DNA from: Desulfobacterales bacterium | GTDB lineage: Bacteria; Desulfobacterota; Desulfobacteria; Desulfobacterales; JAHEIW01 | Reading direction: 5' to 3' | Assembly (NCBI GenBank): GCA_020348305.1 | Contig: CP070746.1 | Location: 4,512,970-4,547,348, forward strand | DNA length: 34,379 nt | In this document: positions 8,101-15,268 of the stretch, piece by piece | Position numbering within the stretch: the stretch's first letter is position 1 | Layout of the letters: the number at the start of each line of letters is the position of its first letter | The notes under the pieces: generated by a model | What the model saw: only the letters and a program-made list of their open reading frames with translations | Databases searched by the model: none | Told to the model about the DNA's origin: nothing | Position numbers and translations under genes: made by a program

Positions 8101-8727
8101 TTATTTCGTTCCAAATATCTTATCCCCCGCATCTCCTAAACCGGGCAGAATATAGCCGATGTCATTTAATTTATTATCGATGGAAGCGACATAGATTTCA
8201 ACGTCTGGATGCGCAATTTCCAATTTTTCGATGCCCTCAGGCGCTGCTACCATAAAAATGCCTTTGATTTGTTTGCAGCCGGATTCTTTAATCAGATCAA
8301 TGGTGGCAATCACCGAGCCGCCGGTGGCCAGCATGGGATCAATGATCAACGCTATCCGCTCTTGCATGGCGCCGGTCATTTTGACATAATATCTCACCGG
8401 CTCCAGGGTGTCCTCATTGCGATAAAGACCGACGACACTTACCCTTGCAGACGGAATGAGATTCAGAACGCCCGGCATCATTCCCAGACCGGCTCTTAAA
8501 ATTGGGACAACCGTAATTTTTTTGCCCTTGATTTTTTGAACGTCAACGGGTCCGGCCCATCCCTGAATGGTTTTGGTTTCAGTTTCAAGGTCTTTGGTGG
8601 CTTCATAGGTGAGAAGGTTGGCTAATTCTTCGGCTAGGTCTCGAAAATCTTTCGTTGTGATGTCATTTTCCCGCATTAGGGCAAGTTTGTGTTTGATGAG
8701 CGGATGCTCGACAACATGTACCGGCAC
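8101..8727 (-). CDS. upp: Uracil phosphoribosyltransferase
   Basis: A 208-residue enzyme of full family length that converts uracil and PRPP to UMP in pyrimidine salvage. It begins with the typical [15 protein letters not shown] and has the [15 protein letters not shown] segment. The PRPP loop is [15 protein letters not shown], and the uracil-binding end is [19 protein letters not shown], which includes the GDAGDR-type loop in a Lys variant. The start is GTG at 8725-8727, supported by AGGAGG five bases upstream. No uracil permease gene lies beside it. Confidence 0.96.
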   Translation of the reverse strand: MPVHVVEHPLIKHKLALMRENDITTKDFRDLAEELANLLTYEATKDLETETKTIQGWAGPVDVQKIKGKKITVVPILRAGLGMMPGVLNLIPSARVSVVGLYRNEDTLEPVRYYVKMTGAMQERIALIIDPMLATGGSVIATIDLIKESGCKQIKGIFMVAAPEGIEKLEIAHPDVEIYVASIDNKLNDIGYILPGLGDAGDKIFGTK

Positions 8728-8876
8728 GGCGACCTCCTTTTCTAAAAATCTAACTCAGTTTGAACATCAGAAAGCACTAAAGGTGCGATAAGAACCTAGA
8801 CGCTAAAATAAGGTTTCGCCGCTTCGTATATTCAATATATGATGTTGTGTCAAGCTTACAGAAAAAAATATGGGAG

Positions 8877-9179
8877 TTAAAATTCGCCTAACGGTCGTTT
8901 AAAGGTGTATTTGCCGGGATCTTCGACTAGCTTTTGACCTGCAATGCCGACATTATCCCCTAATGCCGAAAATGGAAGGGTTACAACGAAAAATGCCATT
9001 CCCACAACAGTGGCAACAAGTCCGATGGGGCGAACGACGACTGCATCATATATCATTGCTTCGCCAGAGGGCTCCCTTGCTTCAAAATAATCCTGGGCCA
9101 GGACTGAAGAGCCGAAAGGAATACTGATAAGCGTGGTTATCATCAAAATAATAACTGATTGTTTTGCAATTATTTTCAT
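8877..9179 (-). CDS. Small exported protein with one membrane segment, unknown function
   Basis: A 100-residue protein. Residues 1-28 are a signal peptide (VIILMITTLISIPFGSSVLA then QD). A second hydrophobic stretch spans about 50-71 (VRPIGLVATVVGMAFFVVTL), and the C-terminus is polar (EDPGKYTFKRPLGEF). The pattern of a DAVVVRPIGL stretch, a PFSALG stretch and a closing FKRPLGE resembles a widespread uncharacterised proteobacterial envelope protein. AGGAGG lies five bases before the ATG, and a good promoter lies about 130 bases upstream. No catalytic motif is seen. Confidence 0.72.
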   Translation of the reverse strand: MKIIAKQSVIILMITTLISIPFGSSVLAQDYFEAREPSGEAMIYDAVVVRPIGLVATVVGMAFFVVTLPFSALGDNVGIAGQKLVEDPGKYTFKRPLGEF

Positions 9180-9310
9180 TGATTCCTCCTTAATAAATCG
9201 ACTACTCAGTAATTGATAGCAGCCGTTTATTCTTTCTTGAATACCCGCTCGCTTAAAGATATAGTTTTTTGTGTAAGTATAACAAGTATTTTAAAAAACA
9301 TCAAATTCAG

Positions 9311-9338
9311 ATTAAAAAAAAGGGATTAAGTCTGTCAA
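9311..9338 (-). promoter_or_regulatory. Sigma-70-type promoter for the small exported protein
   Basis: On the minus strand TTGACA (9333-9338) is followed after 16 bases by TTTAAT (9311-9316), a consensus -35 and a five-of-six -10. Transcription would start near 9304, giving a leader of about 125 bases before the gene at 9179. It is divergent from priA. Confidence 0.5.
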
Positions 9339-9363
9339 GGAAAATTACCTATATTGAGCCGTA

Positions 9364-11811
9364 ATGAATGAAATGGTATCACATACATATATAGAAGTCG
9401 CCGTAGCCCTTCCGGTATATAATCTTTTTACATATGGTGTTCCGGAAAATTTTTTGGCATTTATTGCTACCGGTAAACGCGTACTGTTACCCTTTGGACA
9501 ACGCGTGGTTACAGGTTACATTCTCGGCCCCAGCAAGAAAGTTGCTGAAAAAGAGATAAAGTGTATTTTAGATGTCCTTGATGAACGCCCGCTTTTTCCA
9601 CCATCAATGATACCATTTTTTAAATGGATTGCTGATTATTATAAACATCCCATTGGCGATGTTATAAAAAATGCGCTTCCCGGTGGTTTAACGCTTTATG
9701 ATTTTGCATCCATTGCTATTTCCGAAAAAAGCCGACAGGCCTTGTGCCACGATTCTGTCACACCGGTCGAAAAAAAGATCTTGGAACATCTGGGATCAGG
9801 TCCTTGTCGGTTGCAAGATCTAAGCAAACAGCTTAAACAATCCATTCCCGCCGCCCTGATTCAATCCCTCCAACGCCGTGGGCGAATTACCGTAACACGA
9901 AGGTTAAGCGGAGGCAAAACCAAATCGATAACCCAGCGCAATGTTGCTTTGACTAAGCCAGATTTGCTCACCGACGGCCTTTCAAAGGCCAGGCAAAAAA
10001 TTATTGAAATTCTGAGGACCGAAGGAGAAACCCCGGTCAAGACATTAAAATCTCTGGTTCCATCGGCACCAACATTGATCCGATCGTTGGAAAATGATGG
10101 TTATGTAACGATTTGTCACAAGAGAGTTTACCGGGACCCCTTTGGCGAGCCGATAAGCCCGGAGGCTGGTCCTGTGCTTACAGGTGAGCAACAAACAGTG
10201 ATTTCAACCGTATCACAGTATTTACATAAAGGATTTGCGACGTTTCTTCTTGAGGGAGTCACCGGTAGCGGTAAAACTGAAGTTTACCTGCAGGTAGCAG
10301 CTGATGCCATCAATAAGGGGCATTCCGTGCTGGTACTGGTTCCCGAAATTGCCCTCATCACCCAGATGGAAAGGCACTTCCGGGCTCGATTTGGAGAGTG
10401 CGTGGCAGTTTTGCACAGCGGTCTTTCCGCAGGAGAACGCTATGATCAATGGAGTCGTATCGTGCACAAAAAAGCTAATATTACGATTGGGGCGCGATCT
10501 GCTATTTTCGCACCATTTGAAAATATCGGAATTATTATTGTCGATGAAGAACACGATGCGTCCTACAAACAAGAAAGCAGTCTGCGGTACAATGCACGAG
10601 ATCTTGCGGTGGTGAGAGCCAAGCTTAATGATTGTGTTGCATTGTTGGGATCAGCAACTCCATCTTTGCAGTCTTATTATAATGTTCAGCGAAAAAAATT
10701 CATCAAACTAAATTTAAAAAAACGGATTGAAAAACGCCCGCTGCCGGAAATCAACGTGGTAGACCTTCGTCAAAACAGGGATGCCCGCGGGATTAGAAGA
10801 TTTATTACTTCCGAGCTTCATCAGGCCATGAAGGAGACACTGGCGCGCGGTGAACAGGTTCTTTTATTTCTGAACCGACGGGGATTTGCCAGTTTTCCGA
10901 TTTGTGCATCCTGTGGCCAGGCCATCCGTTGCAAGCATTGTGATATCTCGCTTACCTTGCACAAAAAGGCCAATGCCTACAGATGCCATTACTGTGGATT
11001 TAGCCGCTCATCTTCCTCAAGGTGTACCATCTGTGGGTCCTCTAATATTAAACAGTTGGGAGTCGGAACTGAAAAAGTGGAGTCTGCCATAGCAGGCCTT
11101 TTCCCGGAGGCGGACGTCGCCAGGATGGATCGTGATACAACCACACGAAAAGGATCTATTTTGGCGCTGTTAAAAGGTCTCAAAAATAGAACCATCGATA
11201 TTCTGGTGGGTACACAGATGGTGGCAAAGGGCCATGATTTCCCCTATATTACGCTGGTGGGGATAATTTGTGCTGATTTATCCCTCAGCTTTCCGGATTT
11301 CCGCGCCGGGGAGCGAACCTTTCAGCTTTTGGCTCAGGTAGCTGGCAGGGCCGGCAGGGGCGATGTACCGGGACGGGTGATTTTACAAACGTTTAACCCG
11401 GAGCATTTTAGTATCCTCGCCGCTAAGCAGCAGGATGTTAATGCCTTTTACGGCCAGGAAATCAATTTTAGAAAAGCGCTGAATTACCCACCGATATCCA
11501 GGATGATTCAGCTAAAGATATCCGGCAAAGACAAGAATAAGACTGAAGCCCATGCTCGATCCCTTGGCGATTTGTGTTACGGTCTTAAAACCAATAACTC
11601 CTCATCGTATCAAGGCTTAGAAATAATGGGACCCATTGAAGCATCTCTGCCGCGGATTGCCCAGCATTACAGATGGCAGCTTCTTTTAAAAAGTCTAAAT
11701 ACCAAGGTGTTGCATGATTTTATTGGCCGGCTGTTGGCAGAAAATATGGCCAGTTTTACCAGTCGAAATGTGAAGGTCGTCATTGATGTGGATCCATATT
11801 TCATGATGTAA
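9364..11811 (+). CDS. priA: Primosomal protein N', replication restart helicase PriA
   Basis: An 815-residue superfamily 2 DNA helicase that recognises stalled forks and starts reloading of the replicative helicase. The order is complete: N-terminal 3'-DNA-end binding domain (VAVALPVYNLFTYGVPE, about 12-28), winged-helix region (about 130-250), Walker A GVTGSGKTEVY (298-308), DEEH box (394-397), an eight-cysteine zinc-binding insert (about 514-559, CASCG, CKHC, CHYCG, CTICG), motif V VGTQMVAKGHDFP and motif VI AGRAGRG. The C-terminal domain is present and ends normally. Length is slightly above the E. coli protein (732). The gene stands alone; the selenoprotein operon behind it has its own promoter. 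Confidence 0.97.
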   Translation: MNEMVSHTYIEVAVALPVYNLFTYGVPENFLAFIATGKRVLLPFGQRVVTGYILGPSKKVAEKEIKCILDVLDERPLFPPSMIPFFKWIADYYKHPIGDVIKNALPGGLTLYDFASIAISEKSRQALCHDSVTPVEKKILEHLGSGPCRLQDLSKQLKQSIPAALIQSLQRRGRITVTRRLSGGKTKSITQRNVALTKPDLLTDGLSKARQKIIEILRTEGETPVKTLKSLVPSAPTLIRSLENDGYVTICHKRVYRDPFGEPISPEAGPVLTGEQQTVISTVSQYLHKGFATFLLEGVTGSGKTEVYLQVAADAINKGHSVLVLVPEIALITQMERHFRARFGECVAVLHSGLSAGERYDQWSRIVHKKANITIGARSAIFAPFENIGIIIVDEEHDASYKQESSLRYNARDLAVVRAKLNDCVALLGSATPSLQSYYNVQRKKFIKLNLKKRIEKRPLPEINVVDLRQNRDARGIRRFITSELHQAMKETLARGEQVLLFLNRRGFASFPICASCGQAIRCKHCDISLTLHKKANAYRCHYCGFSRSSSSRCTICGSSNIKQLGVGTEKVESAIAGLFPEADVARMDRDTTTRKGSILALLKGLKNRTIDILVGTQMVAKGHDFPYITLVGIICADLSLSFPDFRAGERTFQLLAQVAGRAGRGDVPGRVILQTFNPEHFSILAAKQQDVNAFYGQEINFRKALNYPPISRMIQLKISGKDKNKTEAHARSLGDLCYGLKTNNSSSYQGLEIMGPIEASLPRIAQHYRWQLLLKSLNTKVLHDFIGRLLAENMASFTSRNVKVVIDVDPYFMM

Positions 11812-11839
11812 AAAAAAGATTTTTAGCTGACGTTGCTTC

Positions 11840-11868
11840 TTGACAATCCGACCGATGCAGCTTAGAAT
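11840..11868 (+). promoter_or_regulatory. Strong sigma-70-type promoter for the OmpA-DUF1573/cdaA operon
   Basis: TTGACA (11840-11845), a 17-base spacer, and TAGAAT (11863-11868): a perfect -35 and five of six -10 bases at ideal spacing. Start of transcription is expected near 11875. An AGGAGG ribosome site (11901-11906) stands seven bases before the ATG at 11914. Confidence 0.75.
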
Positions 11869-11913
11869 TTTTTATGGATTCAATAGCTTGGATGTTTAAA
11901 AGGAGGATTTTTT

Positions 11914-12975
11914 ATGAGAGCAATACCCCATATTGCCGTTGCAGCCGCTTTTATCCTATTTTGTTCCAACTTCGTTTCTCTGGCAGCTCCAAATCAAAGC
12001 GAACAGACGATCCTTTCCGACACCCACTTTAAACCGGGTACTGCTGAACTCACACCGGAATCAGATAGGGTGCTAAAAGAGGTTCTAGCGATGCTTGTCG
12101 CCAACCCGGATCTAGGGTTGCGTATCAAAGGCCATACAGATAACAAGGGATCTGCCGAAGATAATCTGAACCTCTCAAAACGGAGAGCTCAAGCCGTATT
12201 GGATTGGCTGGTCCAAAATGGAGTTGACGCTCATCGCCTGAAAGCTGAAGACTTCGGGGATTCCCGACCGGCAGCCGCCATTGATACACCTGAAAATCGT
12301 GAACTAAACAATCAGGTTGAATTGGCAACATTCACACTAAAAAAGCCTTCGGCATTTTTACCGGTGACCCAATGGGAATTTGATCCAGTCGTCGATGGTG
12401 CAGAGGTTATTCATGATTTTGTAATTCAAAACAAAGGCAATGCGTCTTTGAACATAGCGAGAGTAAAAACCGCGTGAGGGTGCACAGCTGTCTCTTATCC
12501 GAGACACATCCCTGCCGGTGGTGAGGGAAAGATCACGCTGAAAGTGAATACCAAAGGATACGGCGGACGACGAATAACCAAAGCCGCTGAGATCTTTACA
12601 AATGATAATTTAAAACCGAAACACAAATTGGTGATTGCCGGTAAGGTTGAGAAATTTGTGACCATTATACCGCGCATGGTAAGTCTGAGAGGGTTTGTTG
12701 GAGATTCAATCAAAAAATCGGTATCGATTATTCCGGAAGAAAAATACAATTTTAAAATAACCAATGCCCGTGCCGAAAATGGAAAATACATTGATTTTCA
12801 GCTTGAAGAGGTCAAAGGAGCTAGGCGTACGGAGTATTCGTTAACCGTTGAAAATCTGAGAAAAGAGAAAGGCCGTTACTCCGATCTCATCATTTTGGAA
12901 ACCGACAGTAAAATTCGTCCGAATGTGAACGTCCGGGTTTATGGGTATCTTCGTCAACGTCCTGTAAAAGAGTAG
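11914..12975 (+). CDS. OmpA-DUF1573 protein with in-frame UGA, probable selenoprotein (Sec188)
   Basis: Read through a single TGA at 12475-12477 this gives 353 residues. A signal peptide (1-25) precedes an OmpA peptidoglycan-binding domain (about 33-145; HTDNKGSAEDN with Asp76, and LSKRRAQAV with Arg91 as the diaminopimelate-binding pair). DUF1573/ASH-like beta domains follow (about 150-240 and 245-350). DUF1573 proteins carry a conserved Cys-Gly-Cys-Thr motif. Here the frame reads VKTA-UGA-GCTAVSYP, so the stop falls exactly on the first Cys. After it the same frame continues with normal DUF1573 sequence (IPAGGEGKITLKVNTKGYGG) and no start site with a ribosome site. I infer selenocysteine insertion at residue 188 in a periplasmic, wall-bound redox or metal site. 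The alternative is a point-mutated gene or a base error making a 187-residue OmpA-only product. It is the first gene of an operon with a strong promoter and AGGAGG. Confidence 0.75.
12489..12528 (+). promoter_or_regulatory. Candidate bacterial SECIS hairpins after the in-frame UGA
   Basis: Two adjacent hairpins follow the UGA. The first has a 6-base-pair stem, TGTCTC (12489-12494) with GAGACA (12501-12506). Its apical loop is 17 bases after the UGA, close to the E. coli fdhF distance, but the loop TTATCC lacks the usual G. It can be lengthened by pairing AGGGTG (12477-12482) with CATCCCT (12507-12513). The second has TCCCT (12509-12513) with AGGGA (12524-12528), and inner CC/GG pairs that close a GGT loop at 12517-12519. 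That loop resembles the SelB-binding loop but lies 39 bases from the UGA, slightly far. The lengthened first stem and the second compete for 12509-12513. Confidence 0.35.
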
Positions 12976-12986
12976 AAGTGGATGGC

Positions 12987-13604
12987 ATGAAAGATTTGAG
13001 AGTTGTTGCGTTTGATTGTGACGGCGTTCTTTTTGATACCGAGCAGTCCAATCGGGCATATTATAATGAGATTTTGAACCATTTTGGCAAACCGACGCTT
13101 ACCCCTGAGCAATTTGCTTATGTACATATGCATACCCTGGAAGACTCTCTGGCCTATTTATTTAATGATAAAAAAAGTCTGGCACAAGCTTATGCCTATC
13201 GAAAGACCATGGATTATCGTAAATTTTTTAAACTTATGAAACTGGAGCCAGAGCTTGTCTCGCTTTTAAAAAAAATCCGGCCACGAATCAAAACCGCTAT
13301 TGCAACCAATCGCACCGACACCGTCAACTGGTTGCTCAATGAGTTTAATTTGAACGGGTATTTTGACCTTGTGGTCACTTCCAGTGATGTGCAATTTCCC
13401 AAGCCTCATCCAGATCCTTTACTAAAGATTTTAGCCTACTTCCAAATTGAGCCGTATCAAGCAATTTACGTAGGGGATTCCTATTTGGATGAATTGGCAG
13501 CAACGTCGGCCGGCATGCCATTGGTGGCTTATCGCAACCCAAGGTTGTCGTCGGCCTGTCATATCGAAAGCTTAAAAGAACTCGAGACGATTTTAGACGC
13601 ATAA
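12987..13604 (+). CDS. HAD-superfamily phosphatase, phosphoglycolate phosphatase-like
   Basis: About 205 residues with the four HAD motifs: DCDGVLFDT (nucleophile and acid Asp, near the N-terminus), the Thr of IATNRTD, Lys in FPKPHPDP, and the metal-binding GDSYLDELAA. A helical cap lies between motifs I and II, so it is a C1-cap, PGP/beta-phosphoglucomutase-like enzyme. It would hydrolyse a small phosphate ester whose identity is not evident. I start at ATG 12987; a GTG at 12978 in frame is possible. It begins 11 bases after the DUF1573 gene, within the cdaA operon, so its substrate may relate to envelope or nucleotide signalling, but that is only context. Confidence 0.88.
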   Translation: MKDLRVVAFDCDGVLFDTEQSNRAYYNEILNHFGKPTLTPEQFAYVHMHTLEDSLAYLFNDKKSLAQAYAYRKTMDYRKFFKLMKLEPELVSLLKKIRPRIKTAIATNRTDTVNWLLNEFNLNGYFDLVVTSSDVQFPKPHPDPLLKILAYFQIEPYQAIYVGDSYLDELAATSAGMPLVAYRNPRLSSACHIESLKELETILDA

Positions 13605-13637
13605 CTATTTTGCAAATACAAAACTTTGGTAAATACC

Positions 13638-14009
13638 ATGAATACGCACGAAAAGATGGATAACGAACACCCAGATGAAATAAAAGCAGAAAATTCTGAA
13701 ACCGAAACGGATTGGGAAAATCGCACGTTATGCAGTGATGGAAACTGTATCGGCGTTGTCGGTCCTGATGGGCGCTGTAAAGAATGCGGGAAAAAATACG
13801 AGGGTCCGGATTTTGAAGGAAGCCATGTTGAAGACGATATGCGGGAAGAGGAAGCGGAAGTAGAAGAGGAAGAGGAAATTATTGAGGAAAAAGAAACCCA
13901 AGACGATCTGGTTTGGGAAAATCGGACGTTATGTAGTGACGGAAACTGTATTGGTGTGATCGGACCGGACGGACGCTGCAAAGAATGTGGAAAACCCGAT
14001 GCAGGGTAA
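13638..14009 (+). CDS. Acidic protein with two tandem four-cysteine motifs
   Basis: A 123-residue protein made of two copies of a 27-residue module (residues 26-52 and 93-119), each reading WENRTLCSDGNCIGV, then V or I, then GPDGRCKECGK. A very acidic linker of about 40 residues separates them (EEEAEVEEEEEIIEEKE). Each module has Cys-x4-Cys-x9-Cys-x2-Cys, a spacing suited to binding one zinc ion or another metal, though no ligand is proven. No signal peptide is seen, so it is probably cytoplasmic. ATG 13638 is preferred over an in-frame TTG at 13626. It lies 33 bases after the HAD gene and 42 bases before the diadenylate cyclase. I do not recognise a named family; a role as an adaptor is only a possibility. 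Confidence 0.78.
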   Translation: MNTHEKMDNEHPDEIKAENSETETDWENRTLCSDGNCIGVVGPDGRCKECGKKYEGPDFEGSHVEDDMREEEAEVEEEEEIIEEKETQDDLVWENRTLCSDGNCIGVIGPDGRCKECGKPDAG

Positions 14010-14051
14010 CCGATATCAGCGAATTATCAATAGCAGCGATGGAGTAAGTCT

Positions 14052-15236
14052 TTGCCGTTATTAAAATTCATTCCTGCACCCACGTGGCGAGATCTGATTG
14101 ATATTTTATTTCTCACCCTGGTTACCTACCAGCTTTATGTGTGGTTTAAAGAAACGCGCGCACTTCGAGTCATCATTGGCCTGGTAGTTTTAGGCGGTAT
14201 CTATTCGGTTGCGAAATCATGGCACCTCTTTCTGACGACTTGGGTGTTTCAAATCTTATGGCAAGTTCTGATTATTTTATTGCTGATACTTTTTCAGTCC
14301 GAGATCCGGCAGGTGTTGGAAAAAGTCAGCCCCTTGCGTTATCTGCGATCACGCCGACGTGCTATTCGGAACTCTTTTGTTAATGATCTATCCCATATCG
14401 TATTCGATTTAGCCGCCGAGAATACAGGTGCACTGATCGTTCTAACCAGAGATGACAACCCTTCCGAATTTATGCATGGCGGACAGACGATTATGGCGTT
14501 GCCGGATCCGGCCCTGATAAAAAGCATCTTTAACCGTAATGCGCCAGCACATGATGGCGCTGTGGTCGTTTCCCAAGATCGTATCAGCCACATGGGATGT
14601 ATTTTGCCGCTATCTGAAAAGGAAGACGTACCTGAGCAATATGGAACACGACATCGCGCGGCTTTGGGTTTGTCAGAAGTTACAGATGCCGTTTGCTTGG
14701 TTGTTTCCGAGGAAAGATCCGAAGTTTCTACCGTCGTCGGAGGTCAGATAACCAGCTGGGAAGAACCTGACGCACTGGCTGAAAAACTTAGTGAATGGAT
14801 TGGGGGACCTGAAATTCGTGTGCCCGCACTAAAGCAATTTTTCAAGGATGCGTTCATTCAGAATTGGAAAACCAAGCTTGCTGCGCTTGTGTTGGTAACG
14901 ATTGCCTGGTTGATTCTAGCTATCCAGCAGCAAATAAAAATCAACATCACGGCGCTCATTCGCTACGACAATCTACCGACCGAGCTTATAGTGGATGAAG
15001 GATCAACAAGCGCTGTCGGTTTGATCCTTGCCGGTAGACGGAACAGTATTGGTGAGTTGAAGGATCAGGATATTCACGTGCTGGTTGATTTAAATCAGCT
15101 TCCTGCTGGCGAGCATTTGATGAAGATTTCAGGAAAAAATGTTGATCTGCCGATGGGCATTAAGATTGATCGCATCATCCCTCAGAATATTACGGTTAAT
15201 TTGAAGCCACTAACCGCAGATCAGGTTAGTGAATAG
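14052..15236 (+). CDS. cdaA: Membrane diadenylate cyclase CdaA fused to a YbbR (CdaR-like) domain
   Basis: A 394-residue protein. It has three N-terminal membrane helices (about 15-32, 38-53, 63-82) and a DAC domain (about 105-225) with the catalytic DGA (168-170) and RHR (200-202, in RHRAALGLSEVTDA) motifs that make c-di-AMP from two ATP. A fourth membrane helix follows (about 275-291), then one YbbR-type beta domain (about 295-388) that would lie outside the membrane. In Firmicutes CdaA and its regulator CdaR, built of YbbR domains, are separate adjacent genes; here both are in one chain. The start is TTG at 14052-14054, supported by TGGAG seven bases before it, with no better in-frame ATG. 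It is the last gene of the OmpA-DUF1573 operon. The glmM gene that often follows cdaA is absent. Confidence 0.92.
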   Translation: MPLLKFIPAPTWRDLIDILFLTLVTYQLYVWFKETRALRVIIGLVVLGGIYSVAKSWHLFLTTWVFQILWQVLIILLLILFQSEIRQVLEKVSPLRYLRSRRRAIRNSFVNDLSHIVFDLAAENTGALIVLTRDDNPSEFMHGGQTIMALPDPALIKSIFNRNAPAHDGAVVVSQDRISHMGCILPLSEKEDVPEQYGTRHRAALGLSEVTDAVCLVVSEERSEVSTVVGGQITSWEEPDALAEKLSEWIGGPEIRVPALKQFFKDAFIQNWKTKLAALVLVTIAWLILAIQQQIKINITALIRYDNLPTELIVDEGSTSAVGLILAGRRNSIGELKDQDIHVLVDLNQLPAGEHLMKISGKNVDLPMGIKIDRIIPQNITVNLKPLTADQVSE

Positions 15237-15268
15237 GTTTCTGAACTTTCAATCTAAATCGGGTTAGC

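Noticed and set aside
12544..12975. Separate 143-residue gene starting at GTG 12544
   Set aside because: No ribosome site precedes it, it starts inside a DUF1573 domain, and it is in the same frame as the upstream gene across a single TGA; the selenoprotein reading explains it better.
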